64,000 nt of DNA from Arthonia radiata (GCA_002989075.1 PSQN01000007.1:1368206-1432205); one strand, 5' to 3'. Counted from the stretch's first letter, positions 11,889-24,082 are shown. Notes: a model not told the origin generated them from the sequence alone. Translations and numbers: made by a program.

Positions 11889-13775
11889 ATGGCCGCTCCT
11901 TGTCAGTGCCGGAATGAGCCCTTGAGTCTCCTGGGCCTGCCTACCGATGTTATTTCACTTGTTGTCAAAGAGGTGCGTGGTCAACGATGCCTTTCGCTGG
12001 CTTGCGTAGACCGTCAGCAAGTCTTGCGATGCTGACATTCTCAGATCCATCGTCCGCGACATCTGCGGGACCTCTCACTGACATGCAAACAACTCCAAGA
12101 GCTGGCTATACCACGGCTGTATCAGGATATGAAGCTACTCGTGGGATCCGAAGATGACGAACAGATCACGCAGCTTCTGAGCCAGGAAAATCCCGGCCTG
12201 CGTCACATCCGCAGTCTCACAGCAGTCTTCGATTCGGAAGACAATGAAAGTAGTATCACACAAGCACAGATCACATTGGGAGTGATCCTTCAATCCCTTC
12301 CCAAGAACATCCTGGAAACCTTCAGGTGAGCTCAATCTCTCTCTTAGCATCACGTGATGCTGATTTTTACTAGCTGGCGATCATGGACGCCATTGTCGAA
12401 GAAGAACCTGGAGCTGTTGTATCGGGTACAAAGGAAAATCACCAATCTTGAAGTGGTGGCTACTGACTACAGTGTTGACGAGACGTTGCTGAGCCGGCTG
12501 GCCTTAGATGAGATGGCGAAGAAGAGCCGCACGTTCAATTGTCAGTCTCAAGCTATCGATCAAGTCATGAGCTTGCGCTAACGAGAGAGCAGTCCTTGTC
12601 AACTCCACTCATTCTCTAGAATTCGCAAACCAGCTGATCCGCCGAGCCCCCCGACCGCTCGATCAGCTGATGCTCATCACGAACTTCAAGTCCAAGCCTG
12701 ATGACGACGACGAATCTGGCGAGAATGCTCTGCCTCTGCAGGATAATGCTGATCGTCATGGGAAGATCTTCAGTACAATGTTCCGCCGTCCCGATACTCT
12801 AGAAGACGACGACCACGTTGACGCTATACAGGTCAAGACGCTGATCTTGACAGGTGTGTCGCTTCACAAGGCAACGAGTTGGTTCAGAAGGCTTGACGGT
12901 AGCTTTATTCAAACACTCAAGCTAGAGATGTGCGATGCAGCCCCAAAAGCACTGTCTGAACTCTGTCGGATAGGAACGTCAGGTCTCAGCTTAAAAGAGC
13001 TGTCGATCAGCCACTGCGAGAGTGCCAACGGCGGCGATATTCGAGGTACACTGGAAGCTCTTCTCAATGTCGTGCATGGACTGGAAAGTCTCAGCGTCAA
13101 CCTTTGCTGCTCTCCTAATCTCATCTCCCTTCAAAACATCTGCCGACATGAAAAGACGCTGAAGTCGCTCAAGATATGCTGTACGAGTGGTACGCGGGAA
13201 GAGAAGGACGAGGATCAGAAAGGGTGGCTATATTTCAAGCCCGAGGACTTCCAGTACATCGCAAAGCGACTCACGCGCGTCGAGCAGCTGGTGGTGCCCT
13301 ACATCAAATGCCAGATCACGGATGCGCTCGATAAGGCGGAAATGAAGCAGATGATTGACGCCCTCATCGGTGCGGACAGTGCCTTGGAAAACCTGCATTC
13401 GCTTCAGTTCTTGACAAGGGTAGGTCTCCATAATTGCGCGGACGTATTTGACTCCCGAAGACTGACGCCTCTTAGCCCCAAACAGAGGAGATTTCCACCA
13501 CGTTGCCGGACGGCTTCTTCGCTCAAATGCTCGCCATGCACGCGAAGAAGTTCTTTGGCGCAAAGAAAAAAAAGGAGAACAAGCTTCCAAGACTGGGTCT
13601 TGTCACATATGGAACCCGTGATGGCGGAAAGAAGAACCTGTCTATCTTCGCCAGAGGCACGCAGAACGCTCTGCTGGGACCGCCACAACTGGCTGCGGTG
13701 CCGGTGAACTTGAGTTGGGTGGAAGAGGAGTACGGCGAGGACACTGAGATTATTCAGTGCGCTGCACACAACTGA
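11889..13775 (+). CDS. F-box-like protein, tandem paralog A (552 aa)
   Basis: Predicted substrate adaptor of an SCF-type ubiquitin ligase, as inferred from its N-terminus. LSLLGLPTDVISLVVKEI followed by HLRDLSLTCKQLQELA and PRLYQDM fits an F-box of about 45 residues. The rest has alternating leucine patterns like degenerate LRRs (for example LKELSISHCESANGGDI), but no regular repeat. Exons are 11889-11972, 12045-12325, 12374-12540, 12593-13419 and 13476-13775, with intron phases 0, 2, 1, 0. Branch sites CTGAC or CTAAC are visible in several introns. Paralogs B and C follow on the same strand with the same domain order and intron positions. The C-terminal exon holds a basic stretch (GAKKKKENKLPRLG) and ends in an acidic tail. 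Intact. Target unknown. Confidence 0.8.
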
Positions 13776-14261
13776 CTTGGAGAGGCGATTCTTCTCTGAG
13801 CATGTACGGCCGTAGCTGTTTGTGCGATTCTACTGTCACGATGTTACGATGGGGCACATTATGGGAGCTTGATTGGTTGTTCTCACAGCGTTTAATACAT
13901 ATGATTTTGCAAATACACACGCAAGCTTCCCATTGCACACTACTCCGTTCGATTCACACTTTGTAGTCACTATGACAAGTCGTGGAATGCACATCGATCA
14001 GGCAATCGATGCTGACGCTGCGAGTCAGGAGAGGCAGATGTGGCGGGGCACGCACAGACCCGTGGATGCCCGCCACACACGCCTGCAGTCGGCACGGCGA
14101 GGATGCGTTAGCGCAAAGTTGCCTCACCGCCTGAAGGCAGATAGTGGCTCATCCAGCGATACACTTGGGCATACATAAGCTCAAAGTCGCCCCTCTGATC
14201 CCATCTCCTGAGGCATCGTGGGATAGGAACGCGAGTCCACCCCGCAGGATCTGTCCCAACC
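13776..14261. other. Spacer between F-box paralogs A and B
   Basis: 486 bp that should hold the 3' end of paralog A and the promoter of paralog B. No extra gene, relic copy or repeat is evident. Confidence 0.4.
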
Positions 14262-16100
14262 ATGGCACCCAGCCGTCTGAGCTTGACGCAGCTCCCCGAT
14301 GACATCCTATCACTTATCGCCAGCGAGGTATGCTAAAGCAGCATCATCCGTTTTATTTGATGCTGGAGAGGGCTAAAGCGGACCATATAGGTCACCGCCA
14401 GACACCACCTGGCAGCCTTGTGCTTGACGTGCAGGAAGTTCAATGAACTCACTACGCCTAAGCTATACAAGGACATCGTCTTGGATATCGGCACCAAGGA
14501 TGACAGCACCATCACGCAGATGCTGAGTCCGCGCAATCCTGGGCTGGCTGGCATTCGTAGTGTCGTGATCAAGAGCAAGCATGGCGACTGCCAGTTTCAG
14601 CACAGTCAGGTCCAGTTCGCGGTCGGCACTTTGCTGCAGGCACTGCCACCGAACAGCCTACAGTATTTTCGGTATGTGCGTTTGAAGTGGTGTGAGCAAA
14701 CCGGGCACTAACGATCGAAAAGATGGCGGCCGTGGCGGCCATTATCCGTCAAGAACGTGCAGCTGCTGTACAAGACGCAGAAGAAGATGACAGAGATGGA
14801 GCTTTTGCCGGTGCCCGAAGAGCTGAAGGAGGACGTGCCGCATCCTCCGCCCGACGTCGTGAAGCACGCTCGCGAGCTTAATTGTGGGTACTTGCAGGGC
14901 GACTGGCGCTGCGAGATGAGCTAACCCTGTATTTAGTGTTCGTAGGATCCGCCCCTGCGCTTGAGCAGGCTCACCAATTCGTGAAGCACGCCGCCGATGA
15001 TTTAGACATTCTCATGATTCAGTGCTACTTTTCTGAGGCTTCACAAGAGTCCTCCAATGCTGATGACCCGTTGCACGACACTCCCGAGCACAGCGGCAGG
15101 ACGCTCCGCACAATCTTCCGACACAAGCTCGGCGCTGAGAACAAAGACCCTATCAAAACGCGCACTCTGCATCTTCAAGAGGTGCCAGTGCATCAAGCGC
15201 CAACATGGTTTCGCGTTATTGACACCAGCTTCCTGACTAAGCTGATCTTACTGAAGTGCAACGGCGCCGCAAAGGCTCTCGGCGAGCTGTGCAGGCTCGG
15301 CACCGCTAATTTACGACTCAAGGAGCTAGACATCACGCACTGCGAGAACACCGAAGGCGGCGATGTGCGCGGCACGATCGAAACCATTTTGAACGTCGTG
15401 TCTGGCCTCGAGACACTGGAGGTGGAGCTCTGCTGCTCGACCGCGCTTATCCAGCCGTCTAGCATCTGCCACCAAGCCTCGACGCTTAAGCGGCTCGAGG
15501 TGTTCTGTACGAAGGAGCATGGTAGCGAAGGGCGCTTCGAGGGAGCCTTGCAGTACAGTCCATCGGACGTCGGGTCGATTGCGCGAGGTATGGAGAAGCT
15601 GGAGGAGCTGTTGATACCGTACGTCGAGTGCGATATCATCGATCCGCTTGACGAGGGGAAGCTGGGCGAGATGTTTGACGCAATGACTGGACCACAGACT
15701 GTGCTCAAGAACCTAAGGACGGTGCAGTTCTACACTTTCGTAAGTAGCGCCGGCACAAGTAGGCGCAACCCACTACTAACGCATCTTGTAGCCGGCCAAG
15801 AAGGAGGCGTTCGAGAGCCTTTCGCCCCACCTTTTCGACCATCTTCTGGGAGCACATGCCGCCAAGCTATTCGAGGCTCAAGGCGAAGACAAGGAAACGA
15901 GGCGGCTGCCAAAGCTGTGGTTCGTGTCATGGGGCGCCAGGACTGCTGAAGAACCTGAAAAGCACTCTACGATGTTTGTGAAGGGCACCCGCTCCCCAAT
16001 GCTGGGCCAACTCGGTCTTGCAGCTATCCCAGTGAATCTGGAGTGGATCGATAATAATGCTGAGACGGGCGTGCTGTCAACGATGGATATTGGGCGGTAA
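14262..16100 (+). CDS. F-box-like protein, tandem paralog B (539 aa)
   Basis: Second member of the tandem family. Exons are 14262-14327, 14391-14671, 14723-14883, 14937-15739 and 15792-16100, again with phases 0, 2, 1, 0. Exon 2 is exactly 281 nt, as in paralog A. The last intron has a textbook CTACTAAC branch site. The F-box region is LSLTQLPDDILSLIASEV followed by HLAALCLTCRKFNELT and PKLYKDI. Shared landmarks with A are FRWRPWRPLS (paralog A has FSWRSWTPLS), HARELNLFVGSAPALEQ, APTWFR and DITHCENTEGGDVRGT. These align along the whole length, so this is a true duplicate rather than a shared domain. The C-terminus diverges after LPKLWFVSWGAR. Intact. Function as for A: a presumed SCF adaptor, substrate unknown. 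Confidence 0.8.
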
Positions 16101-16423
16101 CGCTGTGCATCACAATGGCAAGATCGGTAAACACAGTGTTCCTTTGGACACTGATGAGATGCACCAAGGTCGCAATGATGATAAAAAGTAATGATGTGAG
16201 CTTAGGGGCGTAGTGCATGCAAAAATCATCATTATACTCAATCTTCTCTTTCACATTCTTTCAACACAAGAACGAGTCATTGTGGATCTGACCCACCTAA
16301 CAGCGTCTAGCCGTTGCCTGCCACTGCCGTCGACAGCCTTCTCAAGCTCCCGCAAGCCGGCGTGGTAATTTATAAAATACCTCTGCCAGCACTTCAGCTT
16401 GCTTCGCGCTCATCGAAGTCGAG
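16101..16423. promoter_or_regulatory. Spacer with TATA box before paralog C
   Basis: 323 bp. A TATAAAATA element at 16371-16379 lies about 50 bp before the ATG of paralog C and is a good core-promoter candidate. Nothing else stands out. Confidence 0.45.
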
Positions 16424-18322
16424 ATGGGTATCTTGAAGCTCACAGATCTGCCGGTGGAGGTGTTGAGCGTCGTAGTGGGTCACGTAGGCACCCATCTGTG
16501 AGCATTCTTTCTGCTAGTTGCTGCTGACAGAGAAGCAAGATTAAGTACAAGCCCAACCTCATCGCACTCTGCTTGACGTGCAAGGTCCTTCGGGATGAAG
16601 CCGTCAAAGTCCTTTACAACACAGTTCATCTCGAAGTCGGCACAGCAAATGATCATAGGACCACTCAGCTTCTGACCGCTCGCAATGTTGGACTAAAATA
16701 CGTTCGTGAATTGCAATTCGAGTCCAGCGCCGTCAGAGCGTCTACGGCCAACTTCGCCCTGGGCATACTCCTGGATCTCTTGCCTGTCAACCGCCTGCGG
16801 AAGGTTCAGTAAGCATTTCCCCCTTGCATCATTAATTGTTCTTTCCTAAAGATGTTTAGTTGGCGTGCGTGGCAACCAATGTCTCCTCATAACCTGCAGC
16901 TGCTGTCGAAATGCCAGACGGAGCTCGATCGGATCGAGACGATACCTGGAAAAGAGATCTGGGATGAATCCATGATTCCATCGAGGGTGTTGACTTCACT
17001 TGTGTCGAAAGCACAGTCGCTTGCAAGTAGGTAACGTATCTTCGTAGCTCTGGGTCTTTTTATTAATACGCGCAGTATACGTCATGCCATCTACATCGCT
17101 TGCGCAAGCACAAGAAATGTTGAAACTTATGCAACACTCCATAACCCGCCTTGATATACAGGTTATATTTGGTGCTCCGGAAAAACTGACATTCAGTGAC
17201 GACTCTGGGTCAGCGGAGGATAAATCTGCAGCCCGGGCCAGCACGTTGTGCAGGCTACTAAACCATTTCATTGATTCAGCCACAAAAGTATCCCTCAGAC
17301 AGATCGTTTGGCACGGACTGTCGCTTACGCAGCCAGGTCTTTGGGTTGGTGCGCTTGATGAGAGTGCTTTGACGTGGCTTCACTTAGTACAGTGCAACGG
17401 AGCACCAGAGGCACTGCTCGAGCTTGCCAACACGGGAACGCTGTCGTCCCTTGTCGAGCTTCAAATCGACCATTGCGCCTCAAACAACACCGGTGATACA
17501 ATCAAAGCAGCATTGGAAGCCCTTTTACCGCTCCTCTCCGGGCTGACATATCTCCAAGTGGACATCTGTTGCCAGACCGAGTCTTTGGATTTCGACCTCT
17601 TCTTGAAGGATGGATACAGGCTGTGGAGGTTCGCTTACCAGATAGTCGCCGATCATACCGCCGCGTCTGTAATCCTACCGCTCCCTGTTGCAGACTGGAC
17701 TCGTGCAGCCCAAACCTACAAATGGATTCGACAGCTTGCACTACCTTTCCCCGATCACAACATCCTCAGCCGTTTCTCCTGCGGCGACCTGCGCGAGCTG
17801 ATCGAAGGCATGACGAACAGCGAGTCTCAGCTGAAGTATCCTCGCACGCTCCAATTCCTCAGTTGGCCGATATACGACAACCAAGGCAACGACCAAATGC
17901 CATTGACGCGCTGTCACTACGATCAAATGCTGCGCACCATTGCCACCTGGCTTTTCGATGCCCGTAATGGGACTGAATTGGCGCTTCCAAGCCTTGGTAT
18001 CATCGCATTTGGATGCAGAAAACGAGGGCCCAAGTGGAAGGAGAACGACTTCACGATCTTTGTTCGGGGCAAAGAGACGGTGCCTTGGGGACCCTCACGA
18101 TACACCGCGGTCCAGGTCACCCGCAAGTGGCTCACGTACGAGCACGATGGATGTGTGTGGGGCCTCGATCATGAACATGCTGTATCGCGTCTGCCGAAGA
18201 ATGTCAAGGCAAGGGATCCCGAGGTCGATGAGATGCCACTTGATGTCGCGAAGCCGGATCTGTCACCCACGCCAAGTTCATCAGTCACTGATGCGCTTAC
18301 ATCTGGCACCCCAGGGCAATAG
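16424..18322 (+). CDS. F-box-like protein, tandem paralog C (578 aa)
   Basis: Third and most diverged copy. Exons are 16424-16483, 16546-16808, 16860-17026 and 17076-18322. The first three introns match those of A and B in place and phase (0, 2, 1). The fourth intron is absent, so the sequence reads through LQFLSWPIYDNQGN where A and B are interrupted after LQFLTR and VQFYTF. The N-terminus LKLTDLPVEVLSVVVGH followed by NLIALCLTCKVLRDEAVK keeps the F-box pattern. Landmarks HWRAWQPMS and HCASNNTGDTIKAALEAL align with the paralogs. The C-terminal 50 residues are an extension rich in D, P and S that the others lack. A TATA box precedes it. Intact. The target is unknown. Confidence 0.78.
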
Positions 18323-20458
18323 AGCTCAAACCATCTAGACTGAGGTATTCATAGCATATCAGCTGTGAGAATGACGAAGAACGCTGTGAGAAGTTGAGGG
18401 AAGAGTTTGAGGCATTGTTGTCATCAAGTAATAGCACCAGGAGAATGAGCACCGCCGATGAAAAACAAAAAACAGGTTTGTAGAAGTGAAAAAGGCCTCT
18501 CTTGTCATTCAGGAATTTGCGTTTCCTGATGACCATCGATTGCTGAACTTGCGTTTCCTCTCATATCAATCATCCACGCTGTATGTGTCTTCACTCCGTC
18601 TTCCTACCGTCTGCGTTACGCCAGCCTCGAAAGCCACTCATCTCGCTATATCATACCCACCCGCAAGGCTAGCCAGAACCACGAGATCCCCTGCGCAAGC
18701 AAGAACACCACCATCTCAACGATAAGGCTTGCTACAATCTCCAGGATGCCCTCATCTCCACGCCAGGACCGCCGCGACGTACAGCTGCAAACAGCACACC
18801 TACGTCTTCCGCGCCCCATATCTTACCAACATCTCCTGATCGGCATTCCTCATGCTTGAACCCGAACGCCTGCGCGAGACGAGCAGCCTTTTGCGCTGTT
18901 ACATCACCGTGCTGGGTACTTTGGTCGCGCCATGATGTGTCCGCTAAATTCGCAGTCTTTATAGCTTCGCCTACTCCCGATTCCGCTTATTCTGCGCATA
19001 GTGATCACTGCTCCAGATCCGAATGCGAGGTCGAAGATGGCCACATTCACTTACGCCCCCCGTCTAATAGCGGAGGCAGGTGTTTTCGTGCATACGATTT
19101 GCCATCTGGGCGTCTACGGCGGGGCTTGGCTGCGCAAACTAGCCTATAGATTCGTGTATCGTTGCTGAAAGTAGAGCTCTGACCGAGGGGGGTATGTCTT
19201 CCTCTCGCGGCTTAAAGGGTGGGAAGCAATGTGACAAGCCTATACAGGCGCCTTGGGATGAGTGAGATTACGCTTAGTTCCACGCGCAAGACGGAAGATG
19301 AACCACAATAGTTGTGAGCGATTGTGTGTAAGAGTATGGTGCCCCCTAGACGGATGAACCTGCACTTGGCGGTAAAAGGCCGCCTGTGGTCTGCTACAAG
19401 TTACAGTGCTGAGCTATGGTGGGATCAATGGCAATCCTGAGAGAGAGAGAGAGAGAGTCACGGTAGTCGGGCGCGGCGCAAATTGTTGTGGGCCGAGTCT
19501 TGATCTAGGGGTAGTCCTGGCTCGAATGCATCCTCCACGTTATTAGTACAGCTAGTGACTAAAACATATGCGATCGACTTCCACGGCATACTGAGCTTAT
19601 GCGCAGGACCAGACGCCATCGAGTAGATCGATCAGAGAATCAGAGCATAAAAGAAGGGTGTGGGATCTGTGAGGAAGGGACTGAATTTACGACGGTATTG
19701 AAGCAATGACACTTCGGCTGTATAAGCTGTGGAGCAGCCTGGTGGCCATGCTATGTCAAGGTCCAGCACCGTTGCAGCTCTAGTGATATACCTTACGTGT
19801 TAAATCCAATTGCTGGTTCATTAGTAGAGCCATCAGCATAGCCTTTGCGCCGAATGAGTGGCATCTGTATCTTGAGGGATACCTGCCGCGCCGGCTCTTT
19901 GCTGGTGCTAGAGTTACTTTGAGGACACAGATGCCCCTACGGAGGTGCTCGATATCTTGGGTTTGGTTACGTCAAAGGGTAGATCTCCGGGCTACAAAGG
20001 CACCTTCGCGGATTGGCAACCTGTTCGTTGATGAGTTGGTGAAGAGGAGGAAAGCCTGCACGCGAAGACAGGGCGCTAGGCTTGAAATGCTACTAGTGCC
20101 ACGCTGCCATGGAATCGACAAAACGCCTGCCGTTCCTTCCACAGCCACACCACAGTAATGCAGACCAGATTTTTGGAACCGGCTCAAAATTCTCACCTTG
20201 GCGATGTTCCCTTGTGGAATTAACAAAAATGGAGCAGGTTTCGCGGAGTTGTGCAGATAAGTTTGGGAAGGGCACACTTGCCCGAATTGGGGGCTAGCGC
20301 GGGGAGGTACACTAAAGCCACATCGGGACAAGCCTCAAACACCACATGGAGGATCAAGGACTTGAACACGTTGCTGCTATTTTCTTCACATTTCCGGCGT
20401 TGCAAGGGTGGGACAATCTCTTATTGCATTTCCACCGCAAATCTCACGTAAGCGTTCA
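18323..20458. other. Gene-poor stretch, 2.1 kb
   Basis: No supported gene. Frames are under 100 codons, with motif-free translations. A (GA)n microsatellite of about 20 bp lies at 19439-19458. No inverted terminal repeats or RNA gene were seen. Confidence 0.4.
19439..19458. repeat. (GA)n microsatellite
   Basis: About ten uninterrupted GA units in the intergenic stretch downstream of the F-box array. Simple sequence that is likely polymorphic. No function inferred. Confidence 0.9.
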
Positions 20459-21049
20459 ATGGGCGCTGCAGAATCCGCGAGACTTCTGAACGACATCTCA
20501 CTATCACCCGACACCAACATGCCTACTCCAGGCGTAGGCATCCAGCCCATGCTGAACGACAGCGCCGAAGACTCCGCCAATCTCGAGAACTATGCGCTCC
20601 GCGCCGCCGCCGCGCTCTATCCCAGCGTCCCGCCAGAGACCATGCACATCGTCTTCGGCCGCTCTGACGACAAGTTCACAGGCGAATGGCGCTGCGGCAT
20701 CGTCACACGGCATGGCGCGGGCGACGCGCCAGCAGCACTGCGCGTACTCGAGGCGTCGACAATCGAGTTCAAGGCAGAGAAGACGAAGGGCAAGTTCGAG
20801 GAGGACTACAAGGAAAAGACCTGGCTGTTCCGCAGGATCCTGCTGAGGAACCTAACGACGATGCTGGAGCGGAGGACATATCACAGGTTTCTCAAGAAGC
20901 CAAGCGAGGGCGAGAAGATGATGGCGTCGATTGCGGATACGGGGGGCTCGGCGCACATGGCCGCGCAGTCGCCGACTCCTATGCCGCCTCTTGGTGCTCC
21001 GCCGCCTTATGATCCGAAGGGCGCGGAGTATGCTATTAAGGAGAAGTGA
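20459..21049 (+). CDS. Hypothetical protein (196 aa)
   Basis: I do not recognise a named family. This is a single open frame from the ATG at 20459. The stretch upstream in the same frame starts only at a GTG. The first 60 residues are low-complexity (MPTPGVGIQPMLNDSAED). The middle, about residues 60-150, looks folded: an alanine-rich helix, then MHIVFGRSDDKFTGEWRCGI, RVLEASTIEFK and a long basic helix ending LLRNLTTMLERRTYHRFLKK. The last 40 residues are proline-rich and disordered (PTPMPPLGAPPPYDPKG). Codon choice favours C/G at third positions, as in neighbouring real genes. It is convergent with the SDR gene at a distance of 103 bp. A second ATG at 20519 would drop the first 20 residues. 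Probably a conserved fungal protein of unknown role. Confidence 0.6.
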   Translation: MGAAESARLLNDISLSPDTNMPTPGVGIQPMLNDSAEDSANLENYALRAAAALYPSVPPETMHIVFGRSDDKFTGEWRCGIVTRHGAGDAPAALRVLEASTIEFKAEKTKGKFEEDYKEKTWLFRRILLRNLTTMLERRTYHRFLKKPSEGEKMMASIADTGGSAHMAAQSPTPMPPLGAPPPYDPKGAEYAIKEK

Positions 21050-21152
21050 ACTACTGCTAAATGGATGTCGCTTTGTCGATTGCATGAACACGGACGTGCG
21101 ATCTGTTGGACTACCTCTATTGAAACGACTTGTCGGAGTCTGTCAAAACGCT

Positions 21153-22058
21153 TCAGAACACCATCTTCATCTTCAATTTGTCCCCCTGCACAATCTCATC
21201 CTTCTTCGACATCAACTCCTCCATGTCCCAGTTGCAGCTCACATATCGCCCAGCCAACCATGCCGGGCGCTCATGGCATAACCACGCCAGCGTAGCTGCA
21301 GGCAGCTCCGGCTCATCGTTCAGAAGAGGACTCCATGCCTGCGGTCCTGCGGTTGCCAACTGCGTCCGCAAGCCACCTGGATGAATACAGAAAGCTAGCA
21401 CACCCTGATCCTGATAGTCCAAGCTCAACACTTCAGTGAAGCGCAATACCGCGAGCTTCGACGTAGCGTAACTGGCACTGGCCTCAACCGCTGTGAGCGC
21501 CGCCATACTCGCAACATTTATGTTGATCTTGAGTCCGTCTTCCTTTGCCAGCAGCATCGGCAGGAACATACGCGTGACGTTGAGCGTTCCGTGCATGTTA
21601 ATTTCCCATGGCTTCCAATTCGTCTCGGCGTTCGTTTCAAGTAAAGGCAGATACGGGGCGAGGAAACCGGCATTGTTGATCAGTATATCCAAACTTCCAC
21701 CAACTTCGGCTTTGTACAGGTTGGCTGCGTCCCTCACGCTATCGATATTGGTGACGTCCAGGTGCATGAGGAGGATCTTGAGCGGTGGCTTCCCTGCCGC
21801 CGCAGCAGCCAACTTGAGCTCCGATTCTAGGTCGTCCCATGGCTGGATGTCCCCGAGCGCGATCAGCGACGCTCCTGCTTGGGCAAACGCGAAAGCCGTC
21901 GCACGTCCAAGGCCGCCCACGCTTGCCGCGCCTGTGATAAAGACGCTGCGGCCGGCGAGGTCTGGTACGGTTGATGGATCGACGGCGGGGTACGGCGCCG
22001 AGTGTGTCGTCCTGGTGAAGTCCCCGCCCACGTGTCTGAGGAAATCGCTGCTGTCCAT
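21153..22058 (-). CDS. Short-chain dehydrogenase/reductase
   Basis: NAD(P)-dependent oxidoreductase of 301 aa with a Rossmann fold, without introns. The nucleotide-binding loop is TGAASVGGLGRA near residue 41, slightly longer than the usual TGxxxGxG. The adenine-side Asp follows as LDVTN. The structural NNAG motif reads INNAGFLAPY. The catalytic triad is visible as Ser in NVASMAAL and Tyr/Lys in SYATSKLAV, and PGGLRT follows as expected. The start is the ATG at 22058. An open frame continues upstream to 22172 but begins with GTG. The N-terminal 35 residues before the Rossmann core are an extension seen in several fungal SDRs. The C-terminus has a W(L)CHERPAWLAGRYVS segment typical of classical fungal SDRs of unknown substrate. 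Confidence 0.88.
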   Translation of the reverse strand: MDSSDFLRHVGGDFTRTTHSAPYPAVDPSTVPDLAGRSVFITGAASVGGLGRATAFAFAQAGASLIALGDIQPWDDLESELKLAAAAAGKPPLKILLMHLDVTNIDSVRDAANLYKAEVGGSLDILINNAGFLAPYLPLLETNAETNWKPWEINMHGTLNVTRMFLPMLLAKEDGLKININVASMAALTAVEASASYATSKLAVLRFTEVLSLDYQDQGVLAFCIHPGGLRTQLATAGPQAWSPLLNDEPELPAATLAWLCHERPAWLAGRYVSCNWDMEELMSKKDEIVQGDKLKMKMVF

Positions 22059-24082
22059 CTTGCTGGGAGATGAATATGGAGAGCGTTGTGCTCCACAACA
22101 TCCTGACGACTTGCCTTTTCTACCCTCGGGTTGCGGGGCGCCATCGCGCAAAAGCTTCTCTTCCTGTAGCACCGAACACTAGAAACGGGCGTACTACGTA
22201 GCTAGATCCAGAGATCTAGATGCAAAATATCGCCTCTCGCACGAGGGTTGCCATTCTGATCGTCTTGACAGCACTGGCGTCGCTCTATACTTGCCCTGTC
22301 GGAGCTGTCGTGCTTTGTACACTAGAGCTCTCATGCTTCGTGGGGCTCTTCGATCGCTTCATGAAGGCACCGTCCTATGACTACTGCCACTAGGAGAGCC
22401 CTTAAAGAGCGGGATGCGCATGGAGCGTGAATCTAGCGGTGAAGGGCAGCTTCACGGAGGCTCTAGCATCGTCTAAAGATTGCGGTAGCGTGTTTGTCTA
22501 CAAGGGTTGAAGGAGCTAAATAACCGGCGGCTGAAATATTTACGGTTCACGGAAGCTGCTGTTGTGCGACACTACTCGTACAGCCAGCGTTCGTCATTGT
22601 GCGTCTTCGGCGGAACGACACCACGAACCCAGCTGCACGTCGCATCACCCCCTCACTGATTGGCAGAGGGCTGAGGGCGGGAAAAGTCACGAGACCTGAA
22701 TGCAATGCACGGTCAAGAGATCGGACACCCGCAGGTGGAGACGGGGTTTCAGCATGTGTCTGTGGGAGGCGAGCAGCGAGGCGCGTGATTGGTGCGGAGC
22801 GCGTCGCCAGTCTTGAACCTCCATGCAGCACGCATGCAGTCTTCCTTGACGGATGGACCCCCGGCGAGAGGGGTGTGCAGCGTTGGCGTCGCGTCTGCGT
22901 TCTTCTGGCCAAGCTGACCTCGCCCCTCCGCCACTCGTGGCCCAGGCTGCTGCTGAGTGTGTTGACAAGGCGCAGGAGCAGTGAGCCTCAGGTGCGCAAC
23001 GTGCGAGGGGATCGCGTGGTCAGCAGAAGATGCCACGATGTGATCCGGACTGAGACAATGCGCGACAGATTTCGAGAACTGCAGGACCGAGGGCAAGACA
23101 AACGTGGGAACGCGCGCCGACGCAAGCAGCTACGCGTGGACTGCATACCGACGTGGGTTGCGCTCCGTTCGCCGGTGTCGGGAAAGTCAAGTTCAAACGC
23201 CCTCTGCATACCAAGCGTTGGGTGCACGATACGAGGAAGCAAGAAAAGGAGAATGAGGTGTTTTTTTCTTCTTTCACAGACGCACGCGAGTCACTGAACG
23301 TGGAACTGGCAAGGGCACTTCGGAAGCAAATTTAGGGGATGCGGCCGCGGCGAGCGTTGAGTATTCGAAGAATTGGCTGCTTGGCCGTGTCAGGCCTCGC
23401 GAGCTGCACTACACGTTTCTGGGCTGTCGAATGCTAGGCCTTCATCCAGCATCGGGCTTACTGTTGGCAAGGCACGTCTAATTAAGCTCATCACACAGAC
23501 TTTATTGCTCTGCCCTTCTTCAATTTCACCTCACTCCAGAAATCAATTATTGCCCAGCAGTTTGGCAGTGATACGGATTCGCCGAAAGGGGAAATACTGG
23601 CGCTAGTGCCAATTTCTTCTCAGCTTTTTGTGCGCATCTTCCATCATCACCGTCCTCTCCCTGAATCCCTCCCACTCCCACTCTCCTCCTCCCTTTCTCT
23701 TCCACGTCTGCACCACTCCGCCCCCGAGCTCTATCCCATTGACGATTTCTGTTTCCTGCATCAAGCCGTTCGAGCTCGCGGCCGCATGAGCTTCTGGTTC
23801 ATCACTGCTCTTTGAGCTCTCCTTCCACACCCCAAGTTGGTGGACACCCCCCTTATATCTCAAATATCCCCGAGTCGGTGCAGCTCTTGCACCAAGCTTG
23901 GAAATATATCTCCTCGACACATCGCCTTCGAGTGATCCATCGATTCCACCACTTGATCAGTGCTCCCTCGTTAGAGACGAATCGATATCGACTCCACTTC
24001 GATCGACTCTCCTTACGCCAACGGAGCACGGACAGCCAACATTGGACCCGTCCATCCATAGTCGCTCCTTTCCCGTCACGAC
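22059..24082. promoter_or_regulatory. Intergenic region and long leader of PIN4-like gene
   Basis: Two kilobases between divergent genes. A 232-codon plus-strand frame (22599-23297) begins with GTG, is extremely arginine-rich and has no motif, so it is rejected as a gene. From about 23625 to the PIN4-like ATG the plus strand is very pyrimidine-rich, with long C/T runs. This is typical of the promoter-proximal and 5' untranslated DNA of highly expressed or post-transcriptionally controlled fungal genes. Confidence 0.4.

Noticed and set aside
19439-19460. Repeat that might hint at a CRISPR-like array
   Set aside because: Simple GA microsatellite; there are no spaced repeats anywhere in the window.
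22599-23297. 232-codon plus-strand open frame
   Set aside because: It starts with GTG and is extremely Arg- and Ser-rich. It has no motif and lies in a GC-rich upstream region where several frames are open by chance.
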